DNA from: CAZVEV01 sp964625865
GTDB taxonomy: Bacteria; Planctomycetota; Phycisphaerae; SM23-33
Direction of reading: 5' to 3'
NCBI GenBank assembly: GCA_964625865.1
Contig: CAZVEV010000359.1
Span: 1-5,489, forward strand
DNA: 5,489 nt
Shown here: positions 1 to 4,315 of the stretch, piece by piece
Layout: every line of letters begins with the position of its first letter
How positions within the stretch are numbered: position 1 is the first letter of the stretch
Position numbers and translations under genes: made by a program
Notes under the pieces: generated by a model
Databases searched by the model: none
What the model was told of the DNA's origin: nothing
Seen by the model: the letters and a program-made list of their open reading frames with translations, nothing else

Positions 1-18
1 CGCGCCCTGCTCGATACT

Positions 19-100
19 CAACAGCTCGCGCTTATCGGCGGCGCCTCACAACCGCCAGGCCGCCCAGGGCCAGCAGCACCATCGTCGCCGGTTCGGGAAT
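19..100 (-). repeat. Left arm of an 82-bp inverted repeat (PEP-CTERM anchor plus 3' flank)
   Basis: The reverse complement of this segment matches 4226-4307 at 74 of 82 positions. It covers the 22 codons from IPEPATM to RRRR, the TAA and 13 untranslated bases. All eight mismatches are at third codon positions and none changes the protein. The 16 bases from the stop codon onward are identical. Weaker similarity (about 10 of 16) continues toward the window edge. The arms enclose about 4.1 kb that includes the serine recombinase gene. Confidence 0.85.
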
Positions 101-244
101 TGCGTTGATCGTCGTCTCATCGTTCACGCCATCGTACGAGAACCCCAGAGGGTTGGATCCCGACGCCGCGACGGACGCGCCTGACCAAGTGGTCGAGAGA
201 TCCGTGGCATCGTCAATGTCTAGGAGGCTCGCCGGGGCCCGCAT
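32..244 (-). pseudogene. C-terminal remnant of a PEP-CTERM sorting-signal protein
   Basis: The frame ends in AIPEPATM, a hydrophobic stretch (VLLALGGLAVV) and RRRR followed by TAA at 34-32, which is a complete PEP-CTERM anchor. In this family the anchor directs secreted proteins to an exosortase for membrane processing and surface release. About 45 residues of plausible secreted-protein sequence precede it, with Ser, Thr, Gly and Asp in abundance. There is no signal peptide. The ATG at 244 has no Shine-Dalgarno sequence, and the frame upstream meets a TGA at 292-290, so the N-terminal part is missing. The anchor and the 13 bases after the stop are repeated in opposite orientation at 4226-4307. 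The C-terminal identity is very safe. That it is a broken gene rather than a small intact one is an inference. Confidence 0.75.
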
Positions 245-499
245 CGTGCGGCGGTTGCTCTCGGACGGTACGCGCCGGCGGGGGCCGTATCAGGTCTCGT
301 CACTGGGCTCAACGCCCCAGCGGCGCCATCGGGCGAAAACGGAGCGCCGCGAAAAAAGAAACCGCGAAATCCGCCGAATCGTTGTTCCCATATTCACAGT
401 CACAACCTTTTTCATGAAAAGCACTTGAGCGGTGGCTGTCGGCGCCGGGCCTGAAAAAAAACACCTTTTGTTTACATTAAGCTATTCCCGATTAACCGA
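245..499. other. Intergenic region without a convincing gene
   Basis: This stretch lies between the minus-strand PEP-CTERM remnant and the plus-strand PEP-CTERM gene. Its first part is GC-rich. From about 450 it becomes AT-rich (A-run near 453-460, then TTTGTTTACATTAA), which fits a promoter-proximal region. A 41-codon minus-strand frame (415-290) exists but has no ribosome binding site and no recognisable family. I see no RNA gene here. Confidence 0.5.
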
Positions 500-534
500 T
501 TGCCATTGCTATCCCTTTGAATTTAGAATACAAT
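500..534 (+). promoter_or_regulatory. Sigma70-type promoter of the first PEP-CTERM gene
   Basis: TTGCCA (500-505) is followed after 18 bases by TAGAAT (524-529). Each box differs from consensus at one position. A second, overlapping pair, TTGCTA (506-511) and TACAAT (529-534) with a 17-base spacer, is also possible. The surroundings are AT-rich in an otherwise GC-rich window. Transcription would start near 536-542, giving an untranslated leader of about 60 bases before the ATG at 603. Confidence 0.6.
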
Positions 535-547
535 ATGGGTTCGAACG

Positions 548-1303
548 ATGAAAGAAGTTGTTTACACCAAAGTGCCCCAAACGGGGCGAAAGGAGCTGGA
601 AGATGTTGAAGAAGATGAAAACCCCTCACCCCCGAGCCACCGACGCACCGTCACGCGGAATCAAATTTCCTATCAGTTAACGATGGCCGGCCTCGTTTTC
701 CCAGCCACATCGGCCAATGCGGCACTCATCACGATCGCGCCGGGGGACGTGACGGCATCGAGTGAGATTCCGCCGGATTTCAATCGTAAGGATGACTTCA
801 TCGTCGACGGCAGCGGGCTGACGGGCGGCCAACACACGAACGTGGTGGAGCCGAATATGTGGCTGTCTACCGGGGATGCCTTCGGCGGCCAGGACCTCGA
901 TCCGTCTGTGACCTTCGATCTGGGGGCGGTGTATACGATCAACAGCTTTCACGTCTGGAACTACAACGAACTTACCGGCTCTACCGATCTCACAGGTCGC
1001 GGGGTGAACGGCGTTGCGGTCGAGTACGGGGTGACGGCGGGCTTGGGATCCACTGTCCCCGGGATCGCCAGCTTCGCGCAGGCTGATTCAACTGCGACGT
1101 ACGCCGGCGAGGCTTTCAATACCTTCACGCCATTCAACGCGCGGTTCATCAAGTTCGACATCAACTCCAACCACGGTGGCGACAACAACTTCTACGGGCT
1201 CTCCGAAGTCCGGTTCGACGGGGTCCTGGTTCCTGAGCCGGCAACGTTCCTGCTGGCAACCTTCGGCCTGCTCGGGCTGCGCCGACGGACGCGGCGCGCA
1301 TAG
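548..1303 (+). CDS. PEP-CTERM protein with a discoidin (F5/8 type C)-like domain, 5' end disrupted
   Basis: This is the whole open frame of the body. The ATG at 548 has no ribosome site and lies close to the predicted transcript start. If made by reinitiation, the protein would start at ATG 683 (206 residues). Counting from there: residues 1-13 (MAGLVFPATSANA) are the end of a signal peptide with an A-N-A cleavage site but no basic n-region. Residues about 16-178 form a beta-rich domain with features of F5/8 type C carbohydrate-binding modules (VTFDLGAVYTINSFHVWNY early, ARFIKFDINSNHGG and LSEVRFDG at the end). The last 24 residues are VPEPAT, a hydrophobic helix and RRRTRRA, the exosortase sorting signal. 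The native product would be a secreted, possibly glycan-binding surface protein. Bases 618-677 are a repeat copy that replaced part of the signal-peptide code and put the native start (603) out of frame, so export of today's product is doubtful. The family call is good, but expression is uncertain. Confidence 0.75.
   Translation: MKEVVYTKVPQTGRKELEDVEEDENPSPPSHRRTVTRNQISYQLTMAGLVFPATSANAALITIAPGDVTASSEIPPDFNRKDDFIVDGSGLTGGQHTNVVEPNMWLSTGDAFGGQDLDPSVTFDLGAVYTINSFHVWNYNELTGSTDLTGRGVNGVAVEYGVTAGLGSTVPGIASFAQADSTATYAGEAFNTFTPFNARFIKFDINSNHGGDNNFYGLSEVRFDGVLVPEPATFLLATFGLLGLRRRTRRA
574..602 (+). promoter_or_regulatory. Leader hairpin next to a strong ribosome binding site
   Basis: GCCCC-AAAC-GGGGC (574-587) is a perfect five-pair stem with a four-base loop. 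It ends two bases before AAGGAG (590-595), which stands seven bases upstream of ATG 603. The hairpin leaves the ribosome site free, so it may protect the mRNA end or act as a protein-binding site. The ribosome site shows that the native start is 603 and not the earlier ATG at 548. Confidence 0.55.
603..680 (+). CDS. 25-codon leader peptide, the displaced start of the PEP-CTERM gene
   Basis: ATG 603 has the best Shine-Dalgarno sequence in this part of the window (AAGGAG, seven-base spacing). It begins MLKKMK, a typical basic n-region of a secretion signal. After six codons the frame enters the 60-bp repeat, reads through it as a non-hydrophobic stretch (TPHPRATDAPSRG and so on) and stops at TAA 678-680. 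The body of the PEP-CTERM protein continues in another frame from ATG 683, only two bases after this stop. The likely history is that the repeat landed inside the signal-peptide coding region, removing its hydrophobic core and shifting the frame. The result is either a dead gene or a leader peptide with termination-reinitiation. Confidence 0.5.
   Translation: MLKKMKTPHPRATDAPSRGIKFPIS
618..677 (+). repeat. 60-bp repeat, copy 1 (inside the signal-peptide code)
   Basis: It starts AAACCCCTCACCCCCG, continues CCGACGCACCGTCACGCGG and ends ATTTCCTATCAGT. Over the 59-60 bp it differs from copy 4 (2635-2693) at only three positions. It interrupts the first PEP-CTERM gene after MLKKMK. The flanking bases TTAACG that follow are shared with copy 2. 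Confidence 0.85.
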
Positions 1304-1333
1304 ACGCCGGACCACAACGCCACAGACACCCTA

Positions 1334-1369
1334 CGGGGCGGCCTTTCATCGGGTCGCCCCGCTTCATTT
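1334..1369 (+). terminator. Hairpin terminator after the first PEP-CTERM gene
   Basis: CGGGGCGGCC (1334-1343) pairs with GGTCGCCCCG (1352-1361), ten pairs including one G-T, around an eight-base loop. It lies 30 bases after the stop codon and is followed by the moderately T-rich CTTCATTTCC. The stem is strong. The T-tract is weak, so efficiency is uncertain. Confidence 0.55.
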
Positions 1370-1477
1370 CCTCCGCGTCCCGCGGTCCTCCTCGCGTGTG
1401 GCGAGGACGGTGGACGGTCACGCTAACCGCTCGTCGTCCGGTGGGTATAGTAGGGACGTTACCCTATCTCTCTGACG

Positions 1478-1497
1478 GGCGTTCGGCTAAGAACGCC
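1478..1497. terminator. Perfect hairpin between convergent genes
   Basis: GGCGTTC-GGCTAA-GAACGCC is a seven-pair stem with a six-base loop, 47 bases beyond the stop codon of the minus-strand isomerase fragment. Neither side carries a clear T-tract, so it may be a rho-independent-like or processing hairpin for the isomerase transcript rather than a classical terminator. Confidence 0.35.
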
Positions 1498-1544
1498 GCG
1501 GCATCTCGACCCCTCCCCAGCCGGACTCGTCCTGGCCCACAGCC

Positions 1545-1865
1545 CTATGCCAGCGCCTTCCTGCAGAACTCGAGGCACCGCTTGACTTCCTTGACGGCGT
1601 TCGAGCCCTGGGGGACCGGGTATTCCAGCTCGATATCGGCGGGGAAGGTGGCCTTGGTCTTCTTCATGTACTGGAGGATCTCGGCGATTCCGCTGTCGCC
1701 CTGGCCGAACGGCATGTTCTTGGCGCCGTTGGTCTTGAACTTGCGGTCCTTCAGGTGCAGGCTGACAATTCGCCCGGCGTACTTCTTCAGCATCCCCAGC
1801 GCTGTTTCGTTGTTGCGGGCGGCATAGTGACCGATGTCCAGGTTGATCCCCACGTACTTGTCAGT
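1545..1865 (-). pseudogene. Sugar phosphate isomerase/epimerase, C-terminal fragment
   Basis: The frame reads DKYVGINLDIGHY, then SLHLKDRK, then DIELEYPVPQG and ends EFCRKALA with a stop at 1547-1545. These are the last strands and helices of a xylose-isomerase-like TIM barrel (AP endonuclease family 2 fold). The D-I-G-H, H-L-K-D and E-x-E segments supply metal and substrate ligands in that family. About 105 residues remain of a usual length near 280-300, so the N-terminal two thirds are missing. The only start-like codon is a GTG at 1853-1851, without a ribosome site. Homology stops at about 1861-1865, exactly where the repeat piece and the second PEP-CTERM gene begin, so the gene was cut by that junction. 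The missing half is not found elsewhere in the window. Substrate cannot be told from this fragment. Confidence 0.8.
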
Positions 1866-1884
1866 AATTTCCTATCAGTTAACG
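1861..1884 (+). repeat. 60-bp repeat, copy 2 (truncated, 3' end only)
   Basis: AATTTCCTATCAGTTAACG (1866-1884) is identical to 664-682 in copy 1 and its flank. The preceding TCAGT may also belong to the repeat with a small indel (copy 3 has TCAGATTTCC). It marks the junction between the isomerase fragment and the second PEP-CTERM gene. Confidence 0.7.
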
Positions 1885-2636
1885 TGTTGACCCTCGCCGC
1901 CATGGTGATAGCCGGTATGGGGCTCGCCCCCGCTTCGGCCAACGCGGCTCTCATCCTGACGACGGATTTTACCGGGCGAACCGTGAGTTCAGCTACGGCC
2001 GACAACATCCCCTGGACGACGGGTGGAGTCACCGATCCGGGATCGCTCACCGCGATTGATATCAATGGTGCGACCGGTTCGCCCCCGTTCAAGCTCTGGG
2101 ATACCCCGAACGCCCAAGGCCATTTCGCGCCCGATCTGAATGTTCAAAACGAAGGCCCCTGGCGAGTCGATATCGCGCTGAATTTCGAGGCAACCACGGC
2201 GAGCCTGGCGATCAGTGACGTGGAACTCGACTGGCAGCATTTCAGTAACAGCGGCTCCTTCCAATCCGCCGGGGTCAACCGCCCTGTGGTCTGGACTGCG
2301 GAGGTCATCGGCTCGGCCAGCGGTACGGTGGATACGGGCAATGTCACGGTCCCCTCCGGTGGTTCCGGTGTGAGCAGCATCGTGTTCGGAACGCCACCGG
2401 TTCTGGGCACGTCGGAATCATGGACGCTGAGACTGACGGCCGATCAACCATCGTCGTTAGGGAACAACACGGGGCTCGACGCATTCACCGTTAATGGCAC
2501 CATAACCCCCGTCCCCGAACCGGCCACCCTCGCCCTGGCCGCGGTTGGCCTGCTGGGGCTGCGACGAAGGCGAAGACGGTCACCCCCGGCCTGCCGACGC
2601 ACCGTCACGCGGAATCAGATTTCCTATCAGTCATAA
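1884..2636 (+). CDS. PEP-CTERM protein of unknown function, lacking its own start signals
   Basis: From GTG 1884 the frame gives VLTLAAMVIAGMGLAPASANA, a good hydrophobic core and cleavage site of a signal peptide but no basic n-region. The mature part (about 200 residues) is rich in beta-forming, Thr, Ser, Gly and Asp residues, as in jelly-roll-like secreted proteins. The segment LGNNTGLDAFTVNGTITP just before the anchor is a style common in planctomycete and verrucomicrobial PEP-CTERM proteins. The sorting signal VPEPATLALAAVGLLGL plus six arginines follows. No Shine-Dalgarno sequence precedes GTG 1884 or the ATGs at 1902 and 1917, and no promoter is visible, because the upstream DNA is the antisense of the isomerase gene. 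The natural stop is also lost: the frame runs into repeat copy 3 and adds SPPACRRTVTRNQISYQS before TAA 2634-2636. It is probably a silent or dead gene. Function of the body is unknown. Confidence 0.7.
   Translation: MLTLAAMVIAGMGLAPASANAALILTTDFTGRTVSSATADNIPWTTGGVTDPGSLTAIDINGATGSPPFKLWDTPNAQGHFAPDLNVQNEGPWRVDIALNFEATTASLAISDVELDWQHFSNSGSFQSAGVNRPVVWTAEVIGSASGTVDTGNVTVPSGGSGVSSIVFGTPPVLGTSESWTLRLTADQPSSLGNNTGLDAFTVNGTITPVPEPATLALAAVGLLGLRRRRRRSPPACRRTVTRNQISYQS
2580..2631 (+). repeat. 60-bp repeat, copy 3 (forms the 3' end of the second PEP-CTERM gene)
   Basis: It begins at TCACCCCCGG directly after the arginine codons of the PEP-CTERM anchor and ends CTATCAGT. The 34-base core from CCGACGCACCG through ATTTCC differs from copy 1 at one base. 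It lacks the first few bases of the full unit and has three extra differences near CTGCC. Confidence 0.85.
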
Positions 2637-2693
2637 ACCCCTCACCCCCGGGCCACCGACGCACCGTCACGCGGAATCAGATTTCGTATCAGT
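2635..2693 (+). repeat. 60-bp repeat, copy 4 (tandem to copy 3)
   Basis: It runs from AAACCCCTCACCCCCG to TATCAGT and starts three bases after copy 3, a 62-bp period. It differs from copy 1 at three positions (G for A near the start, then AATCAG and TTTCG). It contains no PEP-CTERM coding sequence and is followed by DNA leading to the recombinase gene. Confidence 0.85.
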
Positions 2694-2750
2694 GGACGTC
2701 GGAAGAGACCCTAGAGAGTCCCATTTAACGACCCTTTTTGAAACCCACAG

Positions 2751-2779
2751 AGCCCTGCCAATCCCGGCGGGGCTTTTTT
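2751..2779 (+). terminator. Rho-independent terminator
   Basis: AGCCCTGCC (2751-2759) pairs with GGCGGGGCT (2766-2774), nine pairs with one T-G, around a six-base loop, followed directly by six T. It separates the second PEP-CTERM gene and tandem repeats from the recombinase gene. It is the clearest terminator in the window. Confidence 0.85.
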
Positions 2780-2828
2780 CATAGGTGAACCTGCCCCGCT
2801 CCTTCGTGTCGTTTCAGTTGGGTGAGGA

Positions 2829-2848
2829 AGTTGTTCCGTAACACAACT
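2829..2848. promoter_or_regulatory. Inverted repeat upstream of the recombinase gene, candidate operator or recombination site
   Basis: AGTTGT (2829-2834) and ACAACT (2843-2848) form an inverted repeat with an eight-base centre, 19 bases upstream of the recombinase start. Many small serine recombinases bind sites just upstream of their own gene, so it may be autoregulatory or a crossover site. The arms are short and could arise by chance. Confidence 0.3.
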
Positions 2849-2867
2849 CCACACCCGAGGCTCATCC

Positions 2868-3503
2868 ATGACCGGCCACTCTTACGGCTACGCCCGCGTC
2901 TCGACGGACGACCAAGATCTCGCTCTACAGATCGACGCTCTCAACAAACACGGTATTCCCGAGAGCCATATCTTCACCGACAAACTTTCCGGTGCCAAAG
3001 CCGAGCGTCCCGGCTTAGAGAAGTGCCTGCGTAGACTGCGGTCTGGCGACATCCTTGTGGTATGGAGACTGGATCGCCTGGGCCGGTCGATGCAACATCT
3101 CATCTCCATCGTCTCCGACCTGCGAGAGCAAGGGATTGGGTTCCGATCTCTCAACGAGGGCGCCATCGACACCACGAGTGCATCCGGCGAGTTGATCTTC
3201 AACATCTTCTCGGCGCTGGCCCAGTTCGAGCGTCGTCTCATCCAGGAAAGGACGGCGGCCGGACTGGCGGCTGCTCGACTGCGGGGGCGACTCATCGGTC
3301 GGCCACGAGTGACTATCGACGAGAACAAGGTGCAGGCGGTTAAACGGTTGGCGGCTGGACGTTCAATATCCGTCGATGAAATCTGCGGCATGCTGGGGAT
3401 CTCGAAGTCAACCTATTACCGATACAAACGCCTGTGTGCCAACTCAGCCAATGGGGAAACCGATAGCCAGTTGCTTTGGCAGATTGATCTAAACTGCCTG
3501 TAG
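2868..3503 (+). CDS. Small serine recombinase (resolvase/invertase family)
   Basis: This 211-residue protein carries the full serine recombinase signature. YARVSTDDQ at 8-16 gives the catalytic Ser12 with Arg10. WRLDRLGRS at 66-74 gives the conserved Asp69, Arg70 and Arg73. FSALAQFERRLIQERTAAGL at about 114-133 starts the long dimerisation helix. GRPR at 144-147 leads into a C-terminal helix-turn-helix (ISVDEICGMLGISKSTYYRY, about 167-186) for DNA binding. Length and domain order match Tn3-type resolvases and Hin/Gin-type invertases, which cut and religate DNA at short sites as tetramers to invert, delete or integrate segments. ATG 2868 is preceded by CGAGG with seven-base spacing. The gene lies behind a terminator, so it is its own transcription unit. 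It converges on the coiled-coil gene with a 26-base gap. All catalytic residues are present, so it should be active. Its substrate sites are unknown. Confidence 0.93.
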   Translation: MTGHSYGYARVSTDDQDLALQIDALNKHGIPESHIFTDKLSGAKAERPGLEKCLRRLRSGDILVVWRLDRLGRSMQHLISIVSDLREQGIGFRSLNEGAIDTTSASGELIFNIFSALAQFERRLIQERTAAGLAAARLRGRLIGRPRVTIDENKVQAVKRLAAGRSISVDEICGMLGISKSTYYRYKRLCANSANGETDSQLLWQIDLNCL

Positions 3504-3529
3504 CCGCTGCGGGTTTGCAGACAACCGTC

Positions 3530-4003
3530 TCATTCGCCGTCTGGCGAGGCGAGCCGTTCCTGCGTTCGTTCAGAGTGCGACACCGCGGCGCAGCCGGTGT
3601 CCGGCGGCAACAGCTTCGGCTCAGACGACGCCAGTTCCTCCACAAGGACCTGGGCCACGACGCTGTCGTCGTCGCTGTTGGTGCGAAGACCGTAGACCAG
3701 CAGTCCGCAGAAGACGAGGACCAGCGCGCAGACGAGCAGCGGGCCCGCATTGGCAATGATCGGCGCGAGGATTGACTCGCACAGCCGTTGGCCCGCGATC
3801 TCGCGCCGCTCGGACTCCAATAGATCGCGTTGCCGCCCGACTTCCGACGCCTGGCTCTGTAGGTCGCTTTGCATGGCCAGCACATCCTTCCGTGCGTTCG
3901 CGTCGACTTCAATAAGTCGTTTGTGGCTTTCGGACACTTCACGGTTCACGCGGGCCATTTCCTTGTTCTGCTCGGCCTGCTGACCGGCAGCCCACTTGGC
4001 CAT
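3530..4003 (-). CDS. Coiled-coil, single-pass membrane protein of unknown function
   Basis: From ATG 4003 the 157-residue product has three parts. Residues 1-70 are charged and helical with heptad-like spacing (EQNKEMARVNREVSESHKRL and similar), probably a coiled coil. Residues about 79-105 form one strong membrane helix (ILAPIIANAGPLLVCALVLVF and on to VYGL). The remaining 50 are an acidic, proline-containing tail. I do not recognise a named family. The frame stays open upstream to 4156, but that part is the antisense of the PEP-CTERM fragment, so I prefer ATG 4003, although it has no good ribosome site. It is convergent with the recombinase gene and the two may form one mobile unit. A role in regulating or anchoring the recombinase, or an unrelated passenger role, are both possible. 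That it is a real gene is supported by the coherent helix and membrane pattern. Confidence 0.65.
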   Translation of the reverse strand: MAKWAAGQQAEQNKEMARVNREVSESHKRLIEVDANARKDVLAMQSDLQSQASEVGRQRDLLESERREIAGQRLCESILAPIIANAGPLLVCALVLVFCGLLVYGLRTNSDDDSVVAQVLVEELASSEPKLLPPDTGCAAVSHSERTQERLASPDGE

Positions 4004-4030
4004 GCGGGCCAGGCGAGCATCATCACCGCC

Positions 4031-4294
4031 ATGGACGTGTGGTTGAATCCGCTGCTGAACAACGAAGGCAGCCTGGGCGCGGGTGACATCAGCATCACCG
4101 TGGACGCCAACAACGACGGCAGCGCGACCCAGATCAACCGGCTTGGATACCTCCACCAGAAATGGGAGTCTCCCAACCTGATGGATGAGATCCGCATGGG
4201 CGAGTCCTACGCCGACGTTACGCCGATCCCCGAGCCGGCGACGATGGTGCTGCTGGCCCTTGGCGGGCTGGCCGTCGTGAGACGACGCCGATAA
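4031..4294 (+). pseudogene. C-terminal fragment of a LamG-like PEP-CTERM protein
   Basis: The 87 codons read VWLNP near the start and MDEIRMGESYADVTP before the anchor. In planctomycete PEP-CTERM proteins with a concanavalin/LamG-like fold these mark the last beta-strands (a VWVNP-like strand and a DEIR-G-F-ADV strand). The anchor IPEPATM, hydrophobic helix and RRRR follow, with TAA at 4292-4294. The open frame continues upstream to 3869, but that stretch is the antisense of the coiled-coil gene and lacks a signal peptide, so the true N-terminal domain is gone. The breakpoint lies between about 4004 and 4031. Its last part is the right arm of the inverted repeat shared with 19-100. Confidence 0.75.
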
Positions 4295-4307
4295 GCGCGA
4301 GCTGTTG
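4226..4307 (+). repeat. Right arm of the 82-bp inverted repeat
   Basis: It matches the reverse complement of 19-100 at 74 of 82 bases. The coding part has eight differences, all silent. The stop codon and the 13 bases after it (GCGCGAGCTGTTG) are identical in both arms. Confidence 0.85.
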
Positions 4308-4315
4308 CGTGTGAA

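Noticed and set aside
290..415. A 41-codon minus-strand frame beginning MKKVVTVNMGTT, in the same frame as the PEP-CTERM remnant downstream
   Set aside because: It has no ribosome site and no hydrophobic signal core, and TGA 292-290 separates it from the remnant. It could be a decayed N-terminus, but nothing positive supports this.
1755..1883. Start of the second PEP-CTERM gene at ATG 1755
   Set aside because: Bases 1755-1860 are the antisense of well-conserved isomerase code. The signal-peptide core begins only at 1884.
1861..1884. GTTAACG at the repeat end as an integron attC core site
   Set aside because: It does not fit GTTRRRY, no paired RYYYAAC core is positioned to form an attC hairpin, and the recombinase is of the serine and not the tyrosine type.
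2580..2693. Tandem repeats as a small CRISPR array
   Set aside because: The units are about 60 bp with only three bases between them, so there are no spacers, and the other copies are more than 700 bp away inside genes. No cas genes are present.
2701..2750. Search for the missing N-terminal half of the isomerase gene after the tandem repeats
   Set aside because: Translation of the minus strand here gives nothing resembling the isomerase, so a simple insertion into that gene is not supported.
2888..3391. 167-codon minus-strand frame
   Set aside because: It is the antisense of the recombinase gene and has no protein-like features.
3340..3942. Long minus-strand frame of 200 codons
   Set aside because: It overlaps both the recombinase gene and, in another frame, the coiled-coil gene. 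Its composition (Arg, Ser, Cys, Trp) is typical of a shadow frame.
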